NCBI GenBank assembly: GCA_021401465.1
Contig: JADDMT010000186.1
Coordinates: forward strand, 1-45,501
Reading direction: 5' to 3'
DNA length: 45,501 nucleotides
From: Teratosphaeria epicoccoides
Lineage: Eukaryota; Ascomycota; Dothideomycetes; Mycosphaerellales; Teratosphaeriaceae
The notes below the pieces were generated by a model. That model made no database searches and was not told the origin of the DNA. It saw only the letters and a program-made list of their open reading frames with translations. This document shows, in pieces, positions 1 to 10,689 of the stretch. Both the position numbers and the translations under genes were made by a program. Each line of letters starts with the position of its first letter. Positions within the stretch are counted from its first letter, which is position 1.

Positions 1-70
1 TTTCTTCTATGACTATGCCTATGACTCATAGTACTCCCATGACGGTACTATGACTCATAGCACTTAGGAC

Positions 71-125
71 CTACATGATCCTGTATCCTACAGTACTCCG
101 GACAGTACTCCTGACACTCATGACA
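71..125. repeat. Dispersed repeat R, copy 1 (expanded)
   Basis: This stretch carries the same motifs as R at 5102-5143 and 7589-7630: CATGATCCTGT at the left and AGTACTCCTGACACTCATGACA at the right (split here as AGTACTCCTGACAC then TCATGACA). Extra AGTACTCC units lie between them. Positions 20-65 hold further GACTCATAGTACT-like pieces, so R appears partly tandem here. Function unknown. Confidence 0.5.
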
Positions 126-3100
126 AGCGTCATCTTCTTACTTAGAAGTTTTAGCTTAAGATTCTTCATTAATAGTAACACCTTCGTACTAACCGCGTAC
201 TACATCGGTTTAGCACGGGCGTTATTATGTTTAATCTAGGATTCTAAGGCCTTTTTCTAGTGTTCTATTAGCACCGAATGTACCTCGCGTATACGCCGCG
301 CTAATTCTGCGGCGGCTAGTACCCTCTCCTCAGAAGACTCGTCCTAAGGCGGTTCTAGGTATATTTCTAGATCAAAGCTATAAAGAATCTAAAATAGCGA
401 CATGCGCATAGTAGCATACATGCTATTATTAACTGCAAATTCCGCCATAGGAATCGCGTTAGCCTAGGCATCCTGGTTCTTAGCGTAGTAGTAATAAAGG
501 TACTACTTAAGAGTCTAGTTCATACGTTTAGTCTGACTATTAGTCTGTAGATAGAATGCTATACTTAGGTAGTACTTAACACGCGCCTTAAACACAAATT
601 CTTGCTAGTATTTACTAGTAAAGACAGAACCTCGATCTGATAGGATACTTCGGGGGACACTAAAGCGCCGTATAACTTCGTCGCGAAGTAGTCGCGTAAG
701 CTCGCTACTTGTGCACCTTTTCGTACATAGGATGAAGACATTTATCTTAGAGTATTAGTCGACTACTACAAGGACAGCATTAACTACATCGCCTCTCTAC
801 TTTGCTAGCGGCAAATCAGTAATGAAATCTATAGTTAAGTCTTGCCATAGTCTCTCTAGTAGTAGGAGCGCCTAAGTATCGCTATAGGGGCGATAGCGCC
901 GAGATTTGCTAACCTAGCACGTCTAGCAGGATTTGACATAGTTAGAGACATCCTGTTCTAGCGTTAGCTACTAGTATTTACGTCCGAGAAGTGCGATCGT
1001 CTTCTCTACGCTTAAATGGCCCGCGAGTTTATCGTCATAATGAATACAGAGGAGCTGCGAACAGAGCGCGTAGTTAGCAGGTACATAGAGCCTATTATTA
1101 AAGTACTACAAGTCACCTGACTTAGTCTAGTAGTTCGGACTGCCTGCAGTGTCCTAGAGGGCTATACCCTTATTAATCAACTCTGGTTCTCGCTCTTGTA
1201 ACTGCTGAATAAGTCTCGAGACTTCTTTAAAGGGTTCTTTAGACATCGTATGCTTACTACATGTAAGCTAGTTAACTACCGCACAGATTAAGCTAGACGC
1301 GGTTGCTACAACTACTAGATAGGAGGGTTTGTCGCTAGCAGAGGCTATGAGGCCCTATTAGACCTGCAGTCGACCTACAAGAGGAGCTAACGACAGATCG
1401 CCGCCCTAAACTACAAGCTTTGTTTGTAGTATAGGGAGAAGCTGTTAGTTACCCTGCTCCCTAGTATCGTAGTCTAGTCGTCGCGAAGGACTGTTAGCCG
1501 GATTCGTCTTTCCGGAACGATGCTAGATAACGAAGTCAAAGCTAGCGAGGAAAGTCGCCTACCTTGCTTGTCGACTACTTAGCTACTTTACTCCTATGAA
1601 GCCGCGAAGGTTGTTATAGTTAGTAAGCACCTTAATAGGGTGCGCTGCGCCTTCGAGGTAGTGTTAGTACTCCTTGAAGCTATTAACAATAGCTAAAAGC
1701 TCTTAGTCATAAGTCTTGTAGTTAAGCTTAGCGCCCTGTATCTTCCGCGACTAGAAGGCAATCAGGTACTATTACATACTACCTTCGTGCGACTAGAGCT
1801 GCGATATAATTACGGCTATTACGAATTTTGAAGCATCGGTCTCTATTCGGATCTTCGTAGTAGGGTCAAAGTGCTAAAGTATAGGCGTAGTTTACAAAGC
1901 TGCTTTAAGTTTAGAGAAAGCCTTACTCTAAGCCTCCTCCTAAGGCACTATCCCTAGCTTTTTTCCTCGAATCGCGCCCTTTACGAGAGCCGTGAGGGGA
2001 GCCACGATCTTCGAGTAGGACTATATGAATCTGCGGTAGAAGTTAGTAAACCCTAGGAACACCTATACTTCTCGGAGAGTAGTTAGCTATAGCTACTCCG
2101 CGATTGCGGACACCCTTTAGTTATCCATGATAACTCCTTCCGTAGAGACGATGTATCCAAGAAACTTAATCCTATCCGTTAGGAATAAGCACTTCTTTAG
2201 GTTTGCATACAGAGCGAACTTATAGAGCCGTTCGAGTACTATCCTTAGGTGCCGAATATGCTCCTCCTTTAAGTCAGAGTAGACTAGTATATCATCTAAA
2301 TATACTACGTAGCAGGTGTTAACGAGGCCGGCTAGGGCCCTGTTAATATACGCTTAGAACGTCGCTAGTGCGTTAGTTAAGCCAAATAGCATCACTATAT
2401 ACTTAAAGTGTCTATACTACGTTCGGAATGTAGTCTTCTACTTGTCGCCCTTTTAGATTAGTATCTAGTAGTAGGCGTCCTTCAAGTCGATAGACAAGAA
2501 GATAGCAGCGCGACTAAGGCAGTCAAGCGTCTCGCTAATAAGTAGTAGGGGGTAGCAGTTCTTTTAGGTTACTACGTTAAGGCCCCTATAGTTAACATAT
2601 AGGCGGAGTATGTTATCCTTCTTCAGGACGAACATAACTAACGCTCTAGCCTCGCTGTCGCTTCGCCGGATCCACGCGTTCCTTTGCGCCTTGTAGAGAT
2701 AGTCTCGAAGTGTTTCGAGCTACAATTCCGACATAGGGTATAGAGGTTAATACAGAGGATTATAACCCTCCTTAAGGTTAATCGCATGTTCCGCGTCTAG
2801 GGCCTAGGCATAGGCTGCAGCCTCTACGTCGAAAATATCGGCGTATTCCTCTAACTCAGGCGGAAGGGTAACGTCTTCCTTGACGTTCCGTATGTAGACC
2901 GCATACACGCACTAGACCTTCTTCATGTCCTTGTAGAAGCTACGTGCGTCACGTATCTATACTGTAGGAACTTCGCCTATAGAGCTATAGAACTAGTTGT
3001 TAGTAGCTCTATCAATAACGACTCCCTGCTTGTAGCGCTAAGGGCGGCCGAATAGGAGCTCCTTATTAGGAACGTCTTTAGCGTAGAAGACTTCGTTAGT

Positions 3101-3484
3101 CTCGCGCACTTCTCCTAAGGAGTCCGCGAGTTAGAGGCGCACGTTGTACGCGCCTTAAGCCGCTACGCCTTCGCCCTAAAAGGACTTCATGGTAGGCAGC
3201 AGGGCTCCTAGGATCGGCTTTAAACCGAGCTATACGATTACCCTCTAGGGTATCACGTTAACCTCCGCAAGGTCGTCTAACATACAGTCTACTAGCTCAA
3301 GCGAGCTATTAACTCGGACCGTACTAGATAGGCGCTAGGCAGGCCACAAGTCTACACTATTAGTAACAGACAGCTTAGATACCCGCAGCAGCCATTCGGC
3401 TGTCTTAGGCTTGTCCTTCTTTCGCCTCCCCTCTAGGGAGGTTTCGGACACCTTGCTTACCTTTTTCCTATTACTTCGTTTAGG

Positions 3485-3526
3485 ACAGCGAGCCGCCTAG
3501 TAGTCTCTCGCTCTACAGATGTAGCA
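3485..3526 (-). pseudogene. Gag CCHC zinc knuckle, mutated
   Basis: Fourteen codons on the minus strand read C-Y-I-C-R-A-R-D-Y-stop-A-A-R-C, matching the C-x2-C-x4-H-x4-C spacing of retroelement Gag knuckles. The expected His is Tyr (CAC to TAC) and the following residue is a TAG stop where TGG (Trp) would fit. Both are single transitions of the RIP type, so this short motif shows how the element was inactivated. Confidence 0.75.
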
Positions 3527-4740
3527 GCTACTCGGAGGCTTCTCGCTACCGTCTTTTAGCTCGGAGGGCTTACTCCTCCTAAATAAACTACCGCGTTAGG
3601 CGTGACCCCTAGGGCGCTTGTAATAGCGACCCTTCGGTAGGTCCTTAGGGCTTAGATGCTTATTGTCCTTACCGCCTGACTTTCTATTTCGCTTCAAGGT
3701 GATCTCTATACGTGTCGCAAGGGACACGAGGTCTTGCCTAGTTGTCAGAAGTTCATGAAAAGTCATGATTGTATTCTGAAGATCGTCATTAAGTTTGACA
3801 AGTAAGTGCCGCACGCGTTACGTCTTAGTATAGGGTAGCATTTGTCTCTCGAGCGTAGCGAGGTAGGTAGCGAAGCTAGAGGTTATTTGTCCCTTCCCCT
3901 GCTTGGCCTTCTTGTACTCGACAGACATAGTAAGGGCGCGATTCCCTAGATCCTCGACCTAGTTGACATAGAACTAGCGAAAGTCCGCCTATGTATACGT
4001 TCTGTCATAGACCCGCATAAGGTTATACCGCTTATGCTAATTGTTACGAGGTTCCTTATCCTCTTTAAGCTACATCATACTAAAGGCAACCTATTCGCCC
4101 TCTGTAGAATATCCGCGCAGGTTAAGCACAAAAACTGCCTTACATACTTGTAAGAAAGTTCGAGCCTCCTTTAAGGTGTCTCCCTTAAACAGCTTCAGGT
4201 TACGTACGTTACGACTACCTCCTAGCTAGCCTACTATGGCCCCGAATTTAGGCACTAGACTCGCGGGCACACGCGGAGAGTCTGCGCCTGCTAGTAAGTT
4301 GTCTTCGTAGGTCCCTAGTGTGAAATCTCGCTAGATTTCTTCGTCCGCTAGTTTATTAGTACTACTTATAGCGACGTCTTCGTCGTCCTTGCTGTTGTCA
4401 CTACTAGGAGTAGTACGGCTCTAGCTCTAGTTTGCAAGGCAGTTTGCGACCTAATCGACAATCATGGCTACGAGGGCTAGGTCGATAGTTAGGGTTAGCT
4501 GCGGTCCCTATACGAGGGGTCTATTACCTTGTCCGCCACGTAGTTAGCCTCTAGCGGAACTGTCGCTTGATGTAGTGTCGCTTGTAGCGGGTACTTCTGC
4601 AGGCTAGTTACTTAGGCTAGCTTCGCCGTCGCAGGCGCTTAGGATGGCACTCGCTACGCGTTAGTTGCGAGTTCGTAGTACTCTAGACATATCGTAGTAT
4701 TCTCTGCTAGACTGCAAAGCAGGGGGGAGAAAGTAGAACT

Positions 4741-5100
4741 AATATAGATGTATATGCTATATAATATGAAAATATCTCGCAGTGTGACAGAGTAATCTGA
4801 CCTTTTAGTAGGTATAAGACAGCGCTGCTTTCTGCTTATTGCAGAGGTAGCGCTAAGGGTGCTTATAACCCCTAACGCTCCTTAATTAGGGAAAGCATGT
4901 CCGAGCCTAACCCTGTAGGGGTACTGTAGGATCGGCGACGTAGGGGCGTCCTACATTGACCACAGATCCTACTCGGACGACATACGAGCTAACGTATGTA
5001 CGAAGGATCCCCTTGCTATGTGTAGTAGGGTCACTATATGCTAAGGGCGGGCATCAGAACCTATGCGGCTCTAATAGCCCCCTAGTATCAACTGTATTAC
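4741..5100 (-). repeat. LTR-like block, copy 1 (upstream of the gag-pol remnant)
   Basis: This block of about 360 bp lies just upstream of the minus-strand gag start near 4,690, where a 5' LTR should be. In minus orientation it starts GTAATACAG and ends CTATATTA, which suggests original TGTAATA...TATTACA ends after allowing for RIP. A closely matching copy in the opposite orientation lies at 7016-7377; differences are mostly C/T or G/A. A purine-rich stretch (about 4,720-4,737) separates it from the coding remnant. Exact LTR limits and target duplications could not be fixed. Confidence 0.7.
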
Positions 5101-5101
5101 C

Positions 5102-5143
5102 CTCATGATCCTGTAGCTCATAGTACTCCTGACACTTATGACA
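5102..5143. repeat. 42-bp dispersed repeat R, copy 2
   Basis: A 42-bp sequence running from CTCATGATCCTG to TGACACTTATGACA abuts the outer end of LTR-like block 1. Near-identical copies in the same orientation lie at 7589-7630 and, expanded, at 71-125. It ends with ATGACA and contains CCTGACA, which looks like a mobile-element terminus, but its own element is not resolved. Confidence 0.6.
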
Positions 5144-5169
5144 CGTTAGGACTAAAGGTATCCTAGACG

Positions 5170-6215
5170 TCATCATCCTCCTTATCCTTAAAGATCTGGC
5201 CTAGAGGCTTATGCCTTAGCGTCTTGACAGACGCAGTGCAGATCGCAAGTAGGGAAGGTTTAGCTTCCTTATCGCTAACCTCAATTTTAGCCCTAGCCTT
5301 CTTCTTCTTCTTAGACAGTAGCGTCGAGGCGGCGTAGGCAGTAGCGCTACAATGTGTTAGCTATACGCACGCGACAGGATTCGAGTAAGTAACTTACAGC
5401 TTAGTCCTTAGGACCGGCTTAGAGGCAGGCTGCCTCTCGGTATAGCGCTAGGGTGTAGCCTTAGTAGCGGGAACAGTGAATTGCTTAATAACCTTCTTAC
5501 GGATTATCCGCGTCTTAAAGTCATCGTTAATAGAGGCAAGGGCCCTAAGTTGCTAACGCTAACGGCTAGTTAGATACTTCTTGACGCTAACGTTAGCCTA
5601 GCGGAGAAAGTCAGCATTTATACTTAGAGGGTACCTGTACTATATGCGTACTATGGCGAAGGTCTTAACCCTAACAGTTAGTACCTTCAAGATCTTCTAG
5701 ACTAAGTCTGCAATTAGACCTAGACAAACGTTTTCGCCTGTTAGTAGAGAGTCGAAGCGAACACTGCTATAAGAACAGTTAGTAGTCGCGGTAAAGCACA
5801 AGAGGGCGCTAAGCAGGTAGGCGAGTGCCTTGCGGTACTTAGCCTGTAGCCTGTTTATAGTCAGAGTGCCTTTAGTATCCCCCTTGTTACGCGTACTCTA
5901 GAAGTTATCGATGTTACAGCAGAGCTAGTTATACTCGCCGTACACCTCTTTAGGGAGGTCTTAGCATTTTTGATGCTTGCTATTACACTTAACATAATTG
6001 TAGTAGATATCGCCTTTATCAAATCTGCTGACATAGATCTCGGCTACACTTCAGTTAGTACAAGTCATGTATACCTCGCGGGTAGGAGATGCCTTACTAA
6101 CACGCAGAGGAGAGATGTGTGCAGCTTAGCTACTAAGGTTGTCGAGGCATTGTCGACACAAGCGACGATCGCAGGTAGAGCGAGTAGCGTTAAACTTAGT
6201 CTGTAGCATATGAGC
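5170..6215 (-). pseudogene. RIP-broken coding remnant of unknown origin, Cys-rich at its N-terminal side
   Basis: The minus strand from about 6,215 to about 5,172 keeps one reading frame interrupted by TAG/TAA/TGA stops that often sit where Gln or Trp would fit. The N-terminal part has paired cysteines and histidines (CRQC, CTN, KCNSKHQKC, LCC). The C-terminal part is lysine-rich with a KKKKK run and ends KDKEDDDV before a stop. I recognise no transposase, RT or integrase motif. It may be an accessory ORF of a transposon or a host gene carried into the block. It lies between two LTR-like blocks in opposite orientation, so they do not form an ordinary element around it. Confidence 0.45.
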
Positions 6216-7015
6216 TATTATAGCTAAGATAGGTTAATTGATCTTAATTAATTGATTAAAGAAGAAGAAGCTCTAGTATAGACCCGCAGACACAGCGAGG
6301 CGCAAGCTAAGCGAAATAGGAGTAGAGGTCAATGTTAGTGTCTTAGAACAGGAAGTTTAGGAAAGCGACGAGGTTTTTATACCCTCTAACAGCCCCCCTA
6401 TTACCTACCGCAACTGTTAAGCTAGTAACTCGAACTACATGCGCAGAGTACCTGCCTTTAGTTAACTTACAAGAGGACCGAATGATGTAATAACAGATAA
6501 CGCGGCTGTTACGCATGTGCGCTAACTATACTCATGCTAGCCTACTAGCATGAAAATGTAGCGAGACCTGCACTAGGAGCTCGCTCCTGCTGTTTCGAGC
6601 GGCGCGTGTAGAGCGTCCGCATACTTTCCTACTACCCTAAGGTTCTGCGACATGTTCTTCATAGTCATGACTAAATAGGGGCAGCCAAGCTACTTAGCGA
6701 GGCTAGCGCGCATGCTCGCCCTATAATTTCAAGGATTAACTAAAGTACGTACTCGTAGTTTCCTGATATCTCGATCTGTATATAAAGCGAAGGTGTTATG
6801 AAGCCGCCTAACATGTAACGGATTAAAACCCGCCTGAGTTAGCAGCCTCCGCCCTGTACTCACTACGAAGGTGTTAAGGTATACGCATGACATATGTTAC
6901 GTAGGCTATCTACCTATTTACTCTTGCGTAGTGTAAGCGTGCTACATCCTGTACCCTATACGTTCTATGTGCATTACTTAGTAAGGCTAGGGACATCCTC
7001 ATAGGAGGAGAGGCA

Positions 7016-7377
7016 GTAATACAGTTAATACTAGGGGGCTATTAGAGCCGCATAGGTCCTAATGCCTGCCCTTAGCATATAGTGACTCTGCTACATATAG
7101 TAAGGGGGTCCTTCGTACATACGTTAGCTTGTATAGCGTCTAAGTAGGATTAGTAGTCGACGTAGGACGCCCCTACGTCGCTTGACCCTACGGTACCCCT
7201 ACGGGGTTAGGCTTAGACATGCTTTCCCTAATTAAGGAGTGTTAGGGGTTATAAGCACCCTTAGCGCTACCTCTACGATAAGCAGAAAGCAGCGCTGTCT
7301 TGTACCTACTAAAAGGTCGGATTACTCTGTCACACTACGAGATATTTTCATATCATATAGTATATACATCTATATTA
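7016..7377 (+). repeat. LTR-like block, copy 2 (inverted relative to copy 1)
   Basis: This 362-bp block is the reverse complement of 4741-5100 with scattered transitions. It starts GTAATACAGTTAATAC and ends CATCTATATTA. Its orientation shows it does not belong to the same element as copy 1; it is probably a solo LTR or part of a second, nested insertion. No coding remnant in the plus orientation follows it. Confidence 0.7.
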
Positions 7378-7380
7378 CTA

Positions 7381-7573
7381 ACCCTATAGTACCCCTGCGG
7401 GATTAGGCTTAGACATGCTTTCCCTAATTAAGGAGCGTCAGGGGTTATAAGCACCCTTAGCGCTACCTCTGCGATAAGCAGAAAGTAGTACTATCTTGTA
7501 CCTACTAAAAGGTCGGATTACTCTGTCATACTACGAGATATTTTCATATCATATAGCATATACATCTATATTA
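7381..7573 (+). repeat. 193-bp tandem duplication of the LTR-like 3' part
   Basis: Positions 7381-7573 repeat 7185-7377 over exactly 193 bp without a visible indel, from ACCCTA(C/T) through CATCTATATTA. They differ mainly by transitions. Only a few bases separate the two units, so this is a head-to-tail duplication of the right half of the LTR-like block. Confidence 0.75.
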
Positions 7574-7588
7574 CTCATAGTTAAGACA

Positions 7589-7630
7589 CTCATGATCCTA
7601 TGACTCATAGTACTCCTGACACCTATGACA
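7589..7630. repeat. 42-bp dispersed repeat R, copy 3
   Basis: A 42-bp copy of the repeat at 5102-5143, in the same plus-strand orientation although the neighbouring LTR-like blocks are inverted relative to each other. It begins CTCATGATCCTATGACTC and ends CACCTATGACA. Confidence 0.6.
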
Positions 7631-8158
7631 ATTATAGTAGGAAGAAGGGAGTAGTTAGTAACCTTTCTACCCTATTATAAGGGGGGCTTACGTAGATTGT
7701 AGTATAGGCTACAGTAATAGTATAGATAACATAGGGATAAGATGTAGATAGCCTAGGGGTCTATTTTAATTGTTTATTTAGTAGTAGACAAAAAGGTGTA
7801 TTTTATGACAAACAAGCTAAGCTTGTAAGTTAAGAGGGCCTGTATTTAATATTAATACCCTAAGAACAATGCTGTTTCCTATTCTGTTAGCCTATTATAG
7901 ACTACGTATTAGAATAGTAGCTTATTACTACAGGCAAGTAGCTATAGTAGTACGTGTTCTAACTACTACATATTACTAACACTTAGTAGTAATGCCTGTC
8001 GCTAGATCGTAGGGCTAGGAGTAGGGCTAAGTAGACATACATGTTAGAGGAGCATACGAGTATAGGTAAGTAGCGATTAAGTAGAAAGCTGTTAAATAAG
8101 CATGCCTACAAGTAGGCATAAGTAGGAAGGCTAACAAGCCTGTAAATTAAGTAGCTAG

Positions 8159-8237
8159 GAGTAGGGCCAAGTAGGCTAAGCTAGTAAGATACTACTAGTA
8201 TACTACTAGCACTTACTTAGCTAACTTGGCTCTACTC
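8159..8237. repeat. Imperfect palindrome in TAG-rich repeat DNA
   Basis: The arm 8159-8200 (starting GAGTAGGGCCAAGTAGG) is followed directly by 8201-8237 (ending AACTTGGCTCTACTC), its imperfect reverse complement. A further direct copy of the arm start lies near 8,016. The stretch 7631-8270 is rich in TAG/CTA with little CA/TG, like the rest of the RIP block, and holds no gene I can see. It may be the degraded end of a MITE-like element. Confidence 0.45.
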
Positions 8238-8403
8238 GGTCTACTCTTCATACTTCGTACTACTTAGGGGTTAGGTTTTTAAGATGTATTATATTTAGTC
8301 TTTTATCTATATATTATATATCCTATCTAAGATCTATAGTAGCATGAAATTAGCATATATTCTTTCTATACTTACTATATACTTGTATAACCTCCCCTAG
8401 TTC

Positions 8404-9015
8404 TTAACTTGCTGCCCTTAAAACTTGTACCTTAGAACTTTTTACCCTCGCGCCATACCTCCCCGCAATATGAGCTTCGACATTCGTGAATGCTTCCTTG
8501 TTGATTTTGAAACCTGCCGGCTGCCCTCTCCTGATATTTGTCTCGAGTATTGCTTCGAAGTTACCTGTAGAAGGTCACTACAAGCATGCTAGCGGCAAAA
8601 TATATTCTAGCTTACCTTCAACTGTGAAAGGCTCGGTAAGTCTGAGCCTAGACATCTCCAAAGAATCAAACCGGAAGCGGAATGGCGTCGAGATCGCCGA
8701 CGATCCTACTTGACTCATTGTGAACCCATCTAATTCCCCATGTAGCTCTTCGCCAATCCTCGTGGCCGCTCTTCGCCCCTTCCAAGCCGATGTCTCCAAG
8801 AGGACGCCAGTGGTTTCGATCTCTGAGGCGGCCACGTCGATACCAGCTTCGCCTAGGTCGCCCGAGACCGCGATTTCGACTTCTGCTGAGAGCTCGGCAA
8901 TTACTTCTGCAGCTTCCATGATGTCGACAACTACTTCGAAGAGGGCCAGGGCGCCGACAATCAGTTGGCTGCGGGCGGCAGCAACAAACAACGCGAGAAG
9001 TGCAAGAGGGCGCAT
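8404..9015 (-). CDS. Small secreted protein, candidate effector
   Basis: Proposed structure: exon 1 9015-8616, a 51-nt intron 8615-8565 (GTAAGC...CTACAG), exon 2 8564-8404, giving 186 aa. Splicing removes a premature stop and extends the protein with a well-formed C-terminal region ending VQVLRAAS. The N-terminus is a clear signal-peptide type (MRPLALLALFVAAARSQ), with cleavage likely near residue 17. The mature part starts with a hydrophobic/acidic Val-Ala-Glu-rich stretch and, after splicing, contains no cysteine. I do not recognise a family. The gene is the first after the RIP-mutated block, about 130 bp from its edge. Secretion, small size and repeat proximity fit an effector candidate, but this is inference; a housekeeping secreted protein is possible. 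Confidence 0.6.
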
Positions 9016-10689
9016 TTTGAAGGTGATTCAATTCGCAAAGAAGATCTGAACACTGTTCTGGATCGGTGGTCAAAATCCAGAACATGTATATATATGCCGT
9101 GCTTCCTTTGCAAGACCGTCACCTCCGGTCTTTTCCCATTGCCTCCGCATCTCCGGAACTGTCAGCGCCGGGATGACATGATTCAGATGTGATCCTTGAC
9201 CGGGCTCGAGCATGTATTTTCTTCCTTGCGGGTTTTAGTCCTAAACGACTACGCACCTGGACCCATCACTTCGAGGCCTTCCCACCAAGTGAGACAATCC
9301 CAAACATGAGCGTGCACGGTGAGGCTTCTGTCGCATCAGCAGCTGTCCTGTATACTCATCATGTTGCCATCGCGTCTAGAGCCGCAATGTAATCAGAACT
9401 CCCAGCATGTCTACACCAGGCTGGGCTTTGCCGCACCGCCACACCGTGGTAGCCCGATTTGAAGCCAAAACACCGCGAGACTTGGGCACGACGTAAGTGG
9501 TGGACAAGCTTTGGAATCAGGTGCGGCTGTCTGCTCGATGGTTCGCTTGTTCCACTGCGCTGTACAGACAACAGTATTTTTTTTGTGTCCGCGGTGCATA
9601 CCTAAGCTCATAACCCCCCGACTCCATGGATGAATGGAAGACCTAAACTCAGGGGTCAAGTCCCAGCCATGTTCCTTGCTTGGCATTCAGCTAAAGAAAA
9701 GAGTCTTCCTAGGACAGCATTCGTATTCACTGCTCCCGAATACAAGGCTTTGGCCCGTAACGAGGCTTGCTTGTCGGTGAGATGCTTATTAATCGTCCCT
9801 GCTCGCAGAGTCCACGACGAATATAGAATTTGTTGCGCACTCTCGTGAATTCTGGCTTTTCTACAACAACAGTTTTCATCAAGCGGTGGTGTGTCGGACA
9901 AGGTGTGATAATACTCGGCGTCCTTCGTTCCTCATGGCAATCGTCGGACGAGACAACGTGGCCGACAAAGTCAAATCAGCTGATATGATGTTGGATGCTT
10001 GTGATCTCGAAATCTGAACATTATTTTGTTGACCTCTCCTATTAACCAGCTGACTGGTAGTGACGGGTGCAATCGCTGCGGCCATCGTGCTTTCAGCTTT
10101 TGAGCTTGAGCCAGTGGGGCCAGCAATATTCACATTTTGTGATCAGCTGTGTGCAACGATCTCGCTGAGCACATCTCAGTATCACCATACGGTGACGTGG
10201 TTGGGCATCGGGCTTCGATAATAACTATTCGATAAAGCATCCCATGTAGTCCATGCCATCTGGGCCACGACTAGCGCTTTACTGCTGTCGTAAATCCATA
10301 TTTCAGGAACGAGCTCATTGATAAGGAGATGCAAGGACCTCGTGATTGTCAGAGACCTCGGAGATCCGGCTTCCTCTTGGTCACAGCCAAGATCAGCACC
10401 TGCTCCCAGGGCACGCCTTTGAGTGTGACCGAAGGTAGACCTATGTAGCGATGAATTGAAACTGGCAAAGCACCGTGATGAATATCGATGGATCTGCATC
10501 CCTTGCTTGAGCAACCCGGAAGCGCGAGTGAGTCTTCAGAGTGCCGGAGTCTGGGAGAAGAGTCTTCCACGACTTCGCTTCCTTCTGGGCAGCGAGACTC
10601 GCGGGCATATTGTCATCTGCACTCCACAAGCAACGTAGCGACCAATGCCTCTCCCCAACACCATGCGCTTGAACACCTGCTCTCGTCGT
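9016..10689. other. Intergenic region, no convincing gene
   Basis: Only short unrelated open frames occur on both strands, none with a recognisable domain or clear intron structure. It contains the 5' flank of the secreted-protein gene at its left end and the 3' flank of PAC1 at its right end. Confidence 0.5.

Larger units (their letters stand above)
1..4735 (-). mobile_element. RIP-degraded Ty3/Gypsy retrotransposon, gag-pol remnant
   Basis: Reading the minus strand from about 4,690 down to about 350 gives a continuous but stop-riddled gag-pol. Seen in order: a Gag region; a CCHC zinc knuckle (3526-3485); reverse transcriptase with a YLDD box preceded by YVV (about 2,311-2,280) and an FLGFTNFYRRF motif (near 2,040); an RNase H start with ETDAS (near 1,840); and an integrase core with IDFITDLP (about 838-812), LSDRGS (near 640) and a TNSQTKRMN block (near 540). 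The order RT-RH-IN places it in Ty3/Gypsy (Metaviridae). Most stops are TAG where CAG or TGG is expected, and several residues fit C-to-T changes, including the knuckle His read as Tyr. This is the signature of RIP in fungi. The element cannot encode working protein. Its 3' LTR is not identifiable in the window. Confidence 0.9.

Noticed and set aside
4720..4740. Purine-rich stretch beside LTR-like block 1 as a polypurine tract
   Set aside because: It lies at the 5' LTR side of the coding remnant, where a primer-binding site rather than a polypurine tract is expected; no matching tRNA complement was seen, so neither was called.
5970..6206. Plus-strand open frame of 78 codons in the repeat block
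   Set aside because: It is the shadow of the minus-strand Cys-rich remnant; RIP-mutated DNA yields many chance frames.
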